Assembly (NCBI GenBank): GCA_016748015.1
Contig: JAAOMT010000329.1
Location: forward strand, 1-20,396
Origin: Geosiphon pyriformis
Taxonomy: Eukaryota > Glomeromycota > Glomeromycetes > Archaeosporales > Geosiphonaceae
Length of the DNA: 20,396 bases
Direction: 5' to 3'
Both the position numbers and the translations under genes were made by a program. The notes beneath the pieces were generated by a model, which was not told where the DNA came from, made no database searches, and saw only the letters and a list, made by a program, of their open reading frames with translations. Below, piece by piece: positions 10,363 through 19,959 of the stretch (position 1 is the stretch's first letter; each line of letters opens with the position of its first letter).

Positions 10363-10632
10363 TCAAGTAACTTTCCTAAATAAGACTTGAGATCCATGAT
10401 AAATTTCCCCTTCATAGAAAAACTGCTCCACGTCAAAATTTCGTGCGATATTTTGGTCTTGGACGAACTGGCCGTTTCCTCTGTATTTAATGTTTAGTTG
10501 TGTTTGAGAACAGTTTCTGTTTTGAACTTTCGTCAGTATTGGCGTAATAATTATTAGGTTTTTCAAAAATCCAAGTGATTTTAAATGTTCACAAATTCTG
10601 CGATATGAAATGTCTAACCCTCTGTATCTAAT
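10363..10632 (-). CDS. Possible exon of unknown protein
   Basis: The minus strand is open for about 89 codons from after a TAA (10633-10635) to TGA at 10363-10365. It contains no ATG. The translation includes DISYRRICEHLKSLGFLKN early on, which has the spacing of a helix-turn-helix-like segment. Further on are YRGNGQFVQDQNIARNFDVE and the tail FFYEGEIYHGSQVLFRKVT. The mix of charged and aromatic residues is protein-like. An acceptor-like CTACTAAATTAG lies at the upstream edge, but no upstream exon in the right phase was found. It may be the last exon of a gene or a transposase-derived fragment; neither is proven. Confidence 0.35.
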   Translation of the reverse strand: MRYRGLDISYRRICEHLKSLGFLKNLIIITPILTKVQNRNCSQTQLNIKYRGNGQFVQDQNIARNFDVEQFFYEGEIYHGSQVLFRKVT

Positions 10633-10876
10633 TTAGTAGGATAGAAACACAGAAAATTTTTTATGAAAATATTGACCTACTTTTCTTAATACATGTGCAG
10701 CAACAATCATTGACAACTTTTTGACATTTTATCGTGTAGTACAGTTGAAACAGGTAGGCTAGGGAGTTTACTTAATTTAGAGATAGAACATTCACCCTCA
10801 CTCCAGATTGGATTAACATTCCTTAACCAAAATAGAATCATTTCTAATGTAAACTATGCATGATGCTATAACTTAA

Positions 10877-10902
10877 TTCCCCACTTTATATATAGTGGGA
10901 AT
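10877..10902. repeat. Short hairpin around TATATA
   Basis: TTCCCCACT and AGTGGGAA are complementary except for one bulged C, and enclose a TATATA core. This could be a binding site or cruciform; no role is evident. Confidence 0.5.
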
Positions 10903-11790
10903 GAAATACATCACATGGATTGGGGGTACAAAATTAAAAAATTTCATGTGGTGACTTTTACCTAATTTTTTGTCATACACTGTATAAACCTTAACTTTTT
11001 TTGTACTATCGACTATTACTCTCAGGTTCTATATTTAAAAAAGAAAAATTATCCACAACAATTTTTCATTGAAAACATTTCCCATTTTCTGCAAAGGTTA
11101 GCATGATTAGACCCTTTTGATTTTGGCTTTTTTATCCATTAATTCATTGTCAATAAAGTACCGAGCGATATTATAGATGCTTAGCTTAGTATACAATGGT
11201 TTACATGCAACTTTCCATTCTTTTTAATATTTTAAAAATTAGAGCATATACGACATTAATGATAAAAATTTATAAATTCTCTTAATTTAAAATATTTTTC
11301 ATTCAGAGTTTTCTGTGAAATGTTTTAAATATAAATTGAGTTTTCATTATTTAGATATTTACAGTTCAAATCCTAACAAAAATCATCCCTGCTTTCTAAA
11401 ATGAATCTCAGTTATAAAATATTAGACTACTGCAATTTTTATAAATTAAAATAATCCGAGTAATTATTTTTATTAATAGTTAATTTCAAAATATAAATTA
11501 ATTTATATTTATTAACTTAATTTATTTACTTATAATCTCAAAAACTTAATTTTATATTCTTAGAAAACAAAAAATTATGATAAAAACCATTCAAATAATG
11601 AAAAAATTATAATTCTAAAATAATATATATATGTAATTAAGTTAATCAAATATATTTAATTATGTGTTAAATTATTTTTTTAAATAATAATAGATAAATA
11701 AATAATTTTTTAACAAAAGTACAATTATAAAAATAACTTTTTTAATTCATATTTGTTGGAAAAAGGTATTTTGATAAACAAATAGTACAA

Positions 11791-11806
11791 CTATTATTAT
11801 TATTAC

Positions 11807-11863
<57 letters not shown>

Positions 11864-11914
11864 CATTATTATTACTGTTACTACTACTATTACTATTACT
11901 ATTACTATTACTAT
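11791..11914 (+). repeat. Long ATT/ACT microsatellite
   Basis: About 124 bases of ATT units with ATC, ACT and GTT variants. Read on the minus strand it gives a long asparagine run, which explains the open frame at 11742-12095. Confidence 0.95.
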
Positions 11915-12517
11915 TTTTATTAATAATATATTTGATAATAATTTCAAAATATTCAAAGTTCATCTTTTTTTTATAAAAACTTAAATCAACAAATCGAAAA
12001 ATAGACAAACTAAATAAAAAGAAAATTTTGTTGTAATCACGCATTATTAATTCTTCAGATTTGTATAAAATTATATTCAAATTTTGAAAAACCATATTTT
12101 TTAAAAATTGATTTTTTAAAATTTTCTAATTAATAAAAACAAATTCACTTTTCTTATAAAATAAAGTTCTAAAACTGTTTTTAAAAATTAAAATTCGAGC
12201 CATAAAAATAAATGAATCAATTTAAGTCAAAATTAATTTTTACAACTACGAGTAATTTAATCTTTGATTAATCAAATTTCTTTTATCATTTCATAGAGGA
12301 GTATAAATTTACATTTTAAAGATTTAAGAAAGTGATCGAAAATTATTTCCACCGATTCATTTTATTGGTACTGGTTCATTAAATAAACGAAAATGATAAT
12401 TTAAATGACAATTTAAAAAGCATGAAATAATTAATAGCAGTGAAACCTGTTCAACAAAAATTTCTTCTTTTAAAACGATATTCATTTATTTAGGATCATT
12501 TGACACAAGATTTTTAA

Positions 12518-13283
12518 CTAAAGTGACCTCAAAGAAGCAGGAAAATCATCTTTATTTGGTTTCTCTACATGAATATTCTCTTTTTTTTGAACTACACTGC
12601 TAAAGGCATCCTAAATTTCATAATATAAATGAAAGAAATATAGCTTTAGAGTTAATAAATACGATCTCAACAATTGTGAATTCAAGAATTTCTAGTTTAC
12701 CCTGAGAATATTCTTCGTTTCTTGTACCGGCTGTATCTTATTTGGGTTAAGATCAAGTGGACGGGGATCGGAAAGTTCGGGGATGGCAACTGCGACGTCT
12801 TCATCGATCATTGCGGCTAGAAGGTATTTTGTTGAAAATTATGGTTTTGGAAGAGGAAAACTTGGTTGCAAGGAGAAAAAACGACTCCATTTTCTTTGAG
12901 TAAATTGATTTAAAATGAAAAGAGAATAATTACCGGAGCGAGATCCCAAATTGAATGCAGAAACACCTACATTGTTGGGTTTAGATTCCTCGTCTATAAA
13001 AAAATTGAAATTCATAAAATTTTTCATGAATAATTAATCAAAAGCAAACCGATCACATTTTCCCCTCTCAACCCAAATCTATAATGAAATATCGATAATC
13101 AATCTCACTTGTTTTGTTATCGGGCGTAACGCCAACGCCCATTCGCTCCATTGCTTTAATATCAGGGTTATCTTCTGGTAAAGGATTGGCTTCTTTATAT
13201 CCAGCGCTACCTTTTACCGGAAAGGTTTTGTCACTGCCGGAAGGATTTGGAAATTTTTCATGGTCGACTTGTGGTCCAGACAT
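12518..13283 (-). CDS. Four-exon hydrophilic protein, unknown family
   Basis: Minus-strand exons 13109-13283, 12934-12993, 12701-12816 and 12518-12610 join in frame (444 bases, 147 residues). Introns of 115, 117 and 90 bases have donors GTGAGA, GTAATT, GTAAAC and acceptors TATAG, TCTAG, TTTAG. The protein starts MSGPQVDHEKFPNPSGSDKT. A Pro/Asp-rich stretch with NPLPEDNPDIKAMERMG (about 33-49) follows, then an acidic segment DEDVAVAIPELSDPRPLDLN (about 84-103), and it ends in PASLRSL. It is polar throughout, with no signal peptide, membrane segment or recognised domain; a small soluble, partly disordered protein is likely. If the last intron is retained, TAG after RVN shortens it to about 119 residues. 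Frame continuity across four exons is the main evidence. Function unknown. Confidence 0.72.
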
Positions 13284-13321
13284 TTTTTGATTAAGTAATT
13301 CTTTTAAGGCGGTAAGTGTCC

Positions 13322-13331
13322 AATATATAAT
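13322..13331 (-). promoter_or_regulatory. TATA-like site upstream of 13283 gene
   Basis: On the minus strand TTATATATTG lies about 40 bases before the ATG at 13283. That spacing leaves room for only a short leader, so it is a plausible core promoter but unproven. Confidence 0.35.
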
Positions 13332-13334
13332 CTA

Positions 13335-14315
13335 ATTTTCAAGAGAAAAAGAGTAATGAGTGAATGTATATATGTATTGGGGGTTTTGTGACTTGCGAGT
13401 TGCATAAATTATAGTTTACCAAAATTACGTAGTGACAGTGTCATAAAAGGGTCATTGTCGATCATTAGTAAATGATGGATTTAAATCGTGATGTTCAATG
13501 ACGGCTTTTAAAACTATCAGATAATCTCAAATGTTCTTTTAACTAAAAGCATTTTAATTAATTTATAACAAAGGTTTAACCAGTAATCCGAAAAAGATTT
13601 AAAATTTCTTGGGAATCTAATATCTTTTTATTTTTAGTTTGATTCGATAAGCTAGAGGAAAATTTCTCAAGTTTGATTTCGGCCATCGGTTTTTCAAACA
13701 TTGATTATTCATTCAAGAAACCTAATTTTTAGGGCTTGTTTCATAACATAAATGGTGTTTTATATCTTTAAAGTTTTTTACGCAAGTTAAAAATATAACG
13801 TCAAAATAAAAATTTTCAAGGAAATTAATTAATGATTTTAGAATTTGCTCACTTCATTTATTCCTTGACAGTGTCCATTCTTTGAACAATTTATCTTTGT
13901 GGACAAATTTGGGGACACAATATTTTTCAAGAAAATTTTTAGAAAAGAATGTTCCTACTTGAAAATTTAATAGTACACTTTATCAGGGCGAAACTTACAA
14001 ATTGATTAGGTGTTTTTTCACAGTTAGCCGATCAATATAACGTATCAAAATTTTAAGATTCACTAATTTTGATTTCGAACTAATATATTTAGAATTCAGT
14101 AAAACAATTATAAGATTTAAATCCCTAAAATTCCAACTTGAGAATTATACAATGAAAATACGTAGCTTGAATTCGGTGATATGAAAATTTTGTTCACATA
14201 TTTCAAATAAAGCTCGATAGAGTTGGATTTACTTAATCTTAGAAGCTTTGTCAACCCTTTAAAACAAGTAGGGAATGTGAGAATTTGCCTAAAATATACT
14301 TTGCCCCATTAAAAA
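13335..14315. other. Gene-free intergenic stretch
   Basis: About 980 bases between the PX-domain gene (3' end) and the four-exon gene (5' end). No supported gene. A minus-strand frame open from 14288 to TAA at 14117 could extend the PX gene only through an implausible 31-base intron. Confidence 0.5.
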
Positions 14316-15260
14316 TTACCTCAGATTAAAAATATAATTAACATCAAACGGTTTAACTTTTCTCAAACAAAGATGTTTTTTATAATTAGTAAGAGACTTT
14401 CTTGGACTGTTTGACAAGTAATGTGATGAAGTATGTGGTGCATCCTCAATTCTATTAGACAAAATGTCCTAAGGTTTAAAAAGCAATACATGAAACCATT
14501 AATTCAAGATCAATTTGATAATGGGAACAATAAAAAAATAACCGTCTAAAAAGATTCACCATATCCAATCTCGCATCAAGAAATTCTAAAAATTCTTCAG
14601 CACTTGTTGCCTGGACAAGTCCACTTAAGAATAGCTTAAGGGCTTTTCTTCTCTTCTCAATAAATTGGAGCTTGAAGCGGCCTAATTAACTCAAGATTGG
14701 AAAGAAAATTTTGAAATCCACACCACCTTGAGGTTTAAAATTGTATATATTCAATATTGAGAAGTAAAGCAACACTAACCAACATATTTTTTTTCAGGCA
14801 AAGTTGGTATCTGTCTTTTGGTGTTTTGCTGAAATTTTTGAAACGACTTTCTGATATCAGAGTATCGTCTGGTTACAAGTGTTCTATACATTTTATCAGT
14901 AAAAGGTGACCAAACCTAAATCGAAAGTTTTTTTTTATACTTAGCTTCAAACTTGTTCAAAATTATCAAAGTGTGATATTTTTAATACAAACATGTATCG
15001 TTATATCATACTCTGTATACTGATTTCGTCCCAAAATTCTACTAAGTTTGATTTTTGGGTTAGTTACAGAGACCTTTGCAAGTTCAAAGCAAAAAGAATA
15101 GTTCAATTGGAAAGTCAGCTATTAGAAAATATTAGTATATAATTAGAGTAAAATGTCATTTTTTGTTTTTTACCTTCGTGATAATGCATTTTATTCTCTG
15201 AAGTTTAGGAGATGATAAACTCAGGGTCGTTTTTCCATTAAAATTCGAAATCAGCGCTTT
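14316..15260 (-). CDS. PX-domain (sorting-nexin-like) protein
   Basis: PX domains bind phosphoinositides, mainly PI3P, and place proteins on endosomal membranes. Minus-strand exons 14993-15019, 14780-14915, 14560-14681 and 14316-14468 join in frame. They read YTEYDITIHVW (first strands), RTLVTRRYSDIRKSF with the family's RRYSD lipid-contact motif, then IPTLPEKKYVGRF (the proline-rich loop). FIEKRRKALKLFLSGLV and EEFLEFLDARLDM (last helices) follow. A 50-residue polar tail (SSHYLSNSPRKS) ends at TAA 14316. Introns are 77, 98 and 91 bases. The 5' end is unsettled: a frame open at 15174-15260 joins in phase 0 (KLQRIKCIITK|YTEY) across 154 bases but has no ATG, so the start lies upstream or in a missed exon. 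The donor CAT|GTTTGT is weak. A PX-only sorting nexin is the likely type. Confidence 0.75.
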
Positions 15261-15602
15261 TTAAAAAACGGTGGACACTTTAAACCCATAGAAATATCCT
15301 AATCCTGTGCCCAAAAATACCACCATCTCACAATACCATTCCGTTCAGGGTCGAAAAATCTATCCAAATTTTTCAAAATTCCCAAAATCATGATTATAAT
15401 TATTTGTACTTGATGGATATAAAACTTTTTGAAGAAGTTTCTGCTGCGTCAATTATATTACTGTGACTAGAAAGGTGGAAGATGTAAAGTTGGGAAAAAC
15501 AAAAATTGGATTTATTCTATTATCGAATGACAGTTAAGTGTATTTATTTTTTACAATAGTGATTATATATGAATACATACACATTCGGAGTGTTTAGGAA
15601 AG

Positions 15603-15634
15603 TGACGTCATGCTGCGATATCATCAATGAGTCA
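15603..15634. promoter_or_regulatory. CRE and AP-1 type bZIP sites
   Basis: TGACGTCA (15603-15610) and TGAGTCA (15628-15634) are exact consensus sites for CREB/ATF-like and AP-1/Gcn4-like bZIP factors, 25 bases apart. They lie about 340 bases upstream of the open 5' end of the PX gene. Confidence 0.45.
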
Positions 15635-16304
15635 TTTCAATAACGGGTTTGCCAGGTATTTTGTTTTACAAGAAACTTTTCAAAGAAGCAAAATGAAATT
15701 TTAAGTTTATGAAAAAATTTCTCACAAGCATTTTATAAAACTTTGTGTTTTGATTTAAAATTGCTTTTGAAAATTCTTTGAGTCATATGATTTTTACAAA
15801 AGCCATAGCAATTAATGATCAAGTTCAAGAGCTGATATATGAAATTTTTATTAGATTAATATAAAATTCCAAAATCTTCTAATGTCTGAATTTAAATTAA
15901 AAAAAAATGAAGTTTGTCATTAACTTACTGAGACGAAGAGATAAATTTAATAAATTTAATATACCAAAAGTATTCAAGACCCGATCACTGCTTTGAGTGA
16001 TTGCAGTAAATTGGTGATTTGGAAGAAATACATGAAAATCTTGGAAAGCCACAATTACATGGCGCAATTTTAGTGATTAAAAAATGATAATCCAAAAGCT
16101 CAATGAAAAATCACAATTTAAATTTTTTTTTTATTGATCGTTATAAAAATAAAAGTTTTAAACTAATATAATAGAATAATACATTACAACAAGCTTAGAA
16201 ATTCATACTATTAATCATTATCTGTTTACAAACTCAAAAAAAAAACTTGTATCGAAATTAAATGAACCCAAATCAATGAGGTTATATACAAAATCTTTTA
16301 CCAA
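15635..16304. other. Gene-free intergenic stretch
   Basis: About 670 bases between the upstream side of the PX gene and the 3' end of the minus-strand double-KCTD gene. No supported reading frame was seen. It presumably holds the 3' end of the upstream transcript. Confidence 0.5.
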
Positions 16305-18038
16305 CTAAAAATTCTGAGAAATATTGTATCTATAAATTAAAAATATAGACAAAGTCGATAAAAACTTTCCCGGGTTATCAAAATTTTTCCGCTTAATAAA
16401 AATTTTCCTACCTCAAATTTATAACAAAACAACCAAACCCAATTTCCTCATTGAACTCGCATTTTACACCCGGTAAGGAGAGTTCCAAATGTTTGCAAAT
16501 TATTGTTGGGTGTTTCAAGCTAAGGTTCCAGATTATGGATGGATCTAACTCAATCTTGAGAATTTTAGTTATTCCTGTTGAGGTTTCGTCTGGAGTGGCC
16601 ATTTCGAAAATATTGATGAGAACCTCTTTTCGAAAATTTTTAATTCCACATTTTATTGCAGTTTCAATAGCTAATATAAAACTTGCCATTGAAATTGCAA
16701 TTTGTAAATGAGCGGCTATGAGTTGAGGATATTCGATTTCAGAGGGAATTTCGAAGAAAGCTAGTTCTTCTTTCAATTCTTCGAAAGTTACACTGTTACC
16801 CACCATGATTGAAGATGGTGACCAAGTTATTTTTCCTGTGAAAAAATACTCTTTAATATAATGAAAAGCGTGGGAGTTTCGATCAAAGAAACGGTTATTC
16901 ATCAAGGAACCACATTTGGTTTTGCTAAATTCTTTCCCTAGTAAAGTTTTGGGGTATTTAGCCAGAATTGATCGAGATATTGCATGCTGTATATTGTGAA
17001 GAGAGAGAGAAATAGAGTCTAAAGTATGAAAATAATAAAGAATATATGGAAAAATTGGAAATTACCTTTTCCCCACCAACATTGAATATTATTTGCTCTT
17101 CATCCTTCAAACTGTTGGATATGACTTCAAGACCCTGAGCTTTCTTTTGAATTTCTTGAGACTGTGTTTATCATATAATAGGGGGTTTTGAAAAATTTGA
17201 AAATGATAAAAATCTTTGAAAGAATTTAATTAATTAGCCAATTTTCAGGTTACATACCAATGGTTGAAGTCTTGCCAGCCGTTTAATCAGATTTGCATCA
17301 TAATCGGGAAAGAATAGAAAGATACATACTCCGATATCCTGACTAAATTCGCATGATGAGTATTCAAAGATACTTTCGAGATGTTCTCGAATTTTGCTTT
17401 GAAATCGAGTAGCCAAGTTATATAAAATATTTGAATCAATATCTACAATAAGCGGTTCAAATTGTCCACATATGTTCTTCTCGGGTCCTTTGAATTCGTA
17501 CAGTTGAAATTGGAGTAGATCCTTATATTGAGACATTCCCCTTATTATTTCTCTCTCTAGAACTCTGAAAAATTTTCCCAGAACTGTTCCTAGCTTAATA
17601 TGAGAATTTAATTTAGGGGAATCGATAAAGGGTATTTGAAAATATAACAGTTCTCGCTGAAGTTCTTTTAGGTCTATAACTTCGTTATCACATATTGCAT
17701 TTGGTGACCATAATATTTTTCCTGTTCGATAAAATTCCATAATATAATGAAAAGCTTTGCCATTCCTTTTGAAAAAAAATTCCGGGTTTTCGGCTCCAGT
17801 TAAGGTGTCGTTTTGAACATTTAGAAAGAATGAAACAAGACGTGTATCAGGGTAGGCAGTCAAAGTAGTATAATAAGTTTCATACTAGGAAACTTTAATA
17901 ATTTGAAAATAATCCTTTCATCTCTAAAAGAAGTGGTTTGCAGCAAAAAAAAAAAACATTTACCTTGACCCCACCAATATCTAGTATAACTGTCTGCCCA
18001 CAATCTAAAAACATAGAAATTGACTTTTTATCAGCCAT
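16305..18038 (-). CDS. Double BTB_2/K_tetra (KCTD-like) protein A
   Basis: Exons 17964-18038, 17258-17884, 17066-17161, 16412-16986 and 16305-16329 join in frame to 465 residues. The four introns are 79, 96, 79 and 82 bases. Two modules follow in tandem. Module 1 (about 17-234) has VILDIGGVK|YETY, FFKRNGKAFHYIMEFYRTG and ILWSP. Module 2 (about 257-465) has IIFNVGGEK|HAIS, FFDRNSHAFHYIKEYFFTG and ITWSP. These are hallmarks of the BTB_2/K_tetra fold, which forms oligomers and in KCTD proteins often serves CUL3 ligases. Each BTB is followed by about 100 residues of unassigned sequence ending near HLE-x-CEF. The intron after module 1 (TTG|GTATGT) fuses the modules; without it the frame stops after PLVCNLKIG. 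The last 25-base exon restores LRYN, matching LKYD/LVYD in the sister gene. No membrane segment, so not itself a channel. Divergent from 18313. Confidence 0.83.
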
Positions 18039-18312
18039 TTAACATTAACAATTGGTAGAATTATTTTTCGTTTCTATCTGAAGAAGCAGCGGAGTTAAAA
18101 AAGATATCAAGTAGCTTGGCATCCGATGCATGACAAGCCATTGTAATTAACTTTTTTGGCAATGAAGAAGGTGATCAATCATCAACATTAAAAATAATCC
18201 TGTTTCTCGATTCAGATTGACTTTGCATATTTCTCTTCTCATTATCATTTCCTGGGAAAACTAAAAAGAAGAGAAATTTAACAAAAGTTATACTTTTGAG
18301 CAAGTTACGAAA
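18039..18312. promoter_or_regulatory. Shared divergent promoter region
   Basis: The 274 bases between the two head-to-head ATGs must hold both promoters. Visible are a perfect 11-base inverted repeat, ATTTCTCTTCT at 18229-18239 and AGAAGAGAAAT at 18267-18277, and an imperfect hairpin at 18114-18138 (GCTTGGCATC with GATGC-ATGA-CAAGC). No clear TATA box was seen. Confidence 0.55.
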
Positions 18313-19959
18313 ATGGAAAATCCTAAAAATCACGATAATCCTTTAAACTTGATTAAACCAGAAGAAATAATTGTGATAAATGTTGGTGGGATTAAAGTAA
18401 ATTTTATAATTTCCTTCATCTACCTTTGATGCTATGACACGAAATTTTTATTTTCTGCTAATCATCAAAATTTCTCAAGTATGAAACTTATCCTTCAACA
18501 CTCACCGCTTATCCTGAAACACTTCTTGGTGCCATGCTTTTAAAAGGAAAGGAAAATGGTCGAAAAGAAAATCAGCTTTTTTTTAAACGAAATGGTCGTG
18601 CTTTTTATTTTATCATGGAATATTATCGTACCACAAAGTTTTTATGGTCACCAGATCGGCTTGTAGAAAATCAAACAGTATCTCAATATGAACTAGAAAG
18701 TGAACTACACTATTTTCAAATGCCTATCAACATTGAAAAGAGTGAGTACGCAAGCTCAAAGGAAAAGTTTAAAAAATCAATTGAAACGACTATAATTGAA
18801 GCAATGAAAGAATGGAATCATATTATTCAAATTGGTATTTTTATGACCGAAAAAACCACGGTGAACTATGATGGTAAAGTTATTCATCATGATATCGAGG
18901 AAACACAAATTCCTATTTTTCTATTGGCTAGCCTTTTTAAAGATGAGATTTGTGGACATATTGAAGAGATTTTCGAGGGCTGCCAATGTAAACAAACCTT
19001 TGGCGAGGGCCAAACAACGTTTTTGATATTTTTGAAATATGATACAAAAATTATGCGGAAACTTGCTAGAATGATGCCATATGTGAGTAAAAAAATTTAA
19101 TTGTTGTTAAGTCAAAATTCTGGTGTTTACTTTTTGAAAATTTCTTCAATAATACAACATGAATTGACAACAGGAGATAAATGATTCTAACTTCATTTCT
19201 CAAGGTGATTCGAGTAACGAGAAGAAACTCATAATTTTGAATGTGGGTGGTTTCAAGGTAAACGAATCAAACACGATAATCAAGATTTTCAAAACATTCT
19301 GATTATTGTTGGTTTGTTTCCTTTAGCATGAATTGTACCCTTCAACTTTCAGTCGGTTTAATAATAGCTTTCTTGGGGTAATGTTTTCTGATCGTAATAG
19401 TAAACTTTTACACCCAAGGAATGGAAATGAATTTTTCATCGATAGAAATGGCCAAGCCTTTCATTTCATTCTCGAGTATTATTTCACTGGAAGAATTACG
19501 TGGTCCCCTTCTACAATTGTTGCAGGAAGTACCATCACGAAGCAAGAGCTTGATGAAGAACTAGACTATTTTCAAATATTGAATCCAGTAATTGATCATG
19601 CTGAACATCTCACTGCACATTTAGAGCTTGGTGCTGCCTTGAAGCGTTTAGTTTCGGCTATAGAGGGTGTTATTACTTCAGGAATGGAACAATCTCGTGA
19701 TTTAATTCAAATTGATATCTTTCGTGACACTCCCCCGGAAGCAAATATTACTGGAATCCCCGAAAATTTTTATATTCCACTCGAACAAAAACTTTTATGG
19801 GACCTCACCTTCCATCATGCTGCAGCAATCCAATCTCATCTTGAGATTGTGTTTGAGGGATCTCATTGTGAATACGATTGCAGCGCTGAAACTTGCTACT
19901 TTAGGATGCTCCTTGTATATGATCATGAATTGATTACTCGTTATGCAGCACTGACTTAA
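18313..19959 (+). CDS. Double BTB_2/K_tetra (KCTD-like) protein B
   Basis: Exons 18313-18396, 18480-19082, 19174-19257 and 19327-19959 join in frame to 467 residues. The three introns are 83, 91 and 69 bases. The start is ACGAAAATGG at 18313. Module 1 (about 19-229) has IVINVGGIK|YETYPSTL, FFKRNGRAFYFIMEYYRTT and LWSP. Module 2 (about 246-467) has LIILNVGGFK|HELYPSTF, FFIDRNGQAFHFILEYYFTG and ITWSP. Both match the BTB_2/K_tetra oligomerisation fold. Each is followed by a similar block of about 100 residues with GHIEEIFEGCQC or SHLEIVFEGSHCE, then LKYD or LVYD, and ARMMPY or RYAALT. The donor TAT|GTGAGT at 19083 joins the modules; reading through gives a stop at 19100. Length, exon order and intron positions mirror the divergent neighbour, so the two are paralogues. 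A soluble adaptor or scaffold is likely; substrate and partner unknown. Confidence 0.86.

Larger units (their letters stand above)
10636..12517. other. Long AT-rich gene-free stretch
   Basis: About 1.9 kb with no supported gene. It holds a hairpin-forming repeat (10877-10902) and a long ATT array (11791-11914). Two overlapping minus-strand open frames there arise from the array. Confidence 0.6.

Noticed and set aside
11361-11385. GTTCAAATCC, resembling a tRNA T loop
   Set aside because: The flanking bases do not form a T stem and no cloverleaf could be drawn.
11742-12095. Minus-strand frame with a long asparagine run
   Set aside because: The run is the ATT microsatellite; flanks are AT-driven with no domain.
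13068-13108. Read-through tail EIDYRYFIIDLG after the first exon of the 12518-13283 gene
   Set aside because: It is intron sequence; splicing at GTGAGA joins a longer in-phase coding path.
14117-14288. Possible further exon of the PX gene, 57 codons in phase
   Set aside because: It needs a 31-base intron, far shorter than the others here (69-117 bases).
16451-16711. Plus-strand frame of 86 codons
   Set aside because: It is antisense to the second module of the minus-strand double-KCTD gene.
19712-19933. Plus-strand frame of 73 codons
   Set aside because: It overlaps the last exon of the plus-strand double-KCTD gene in another frame.
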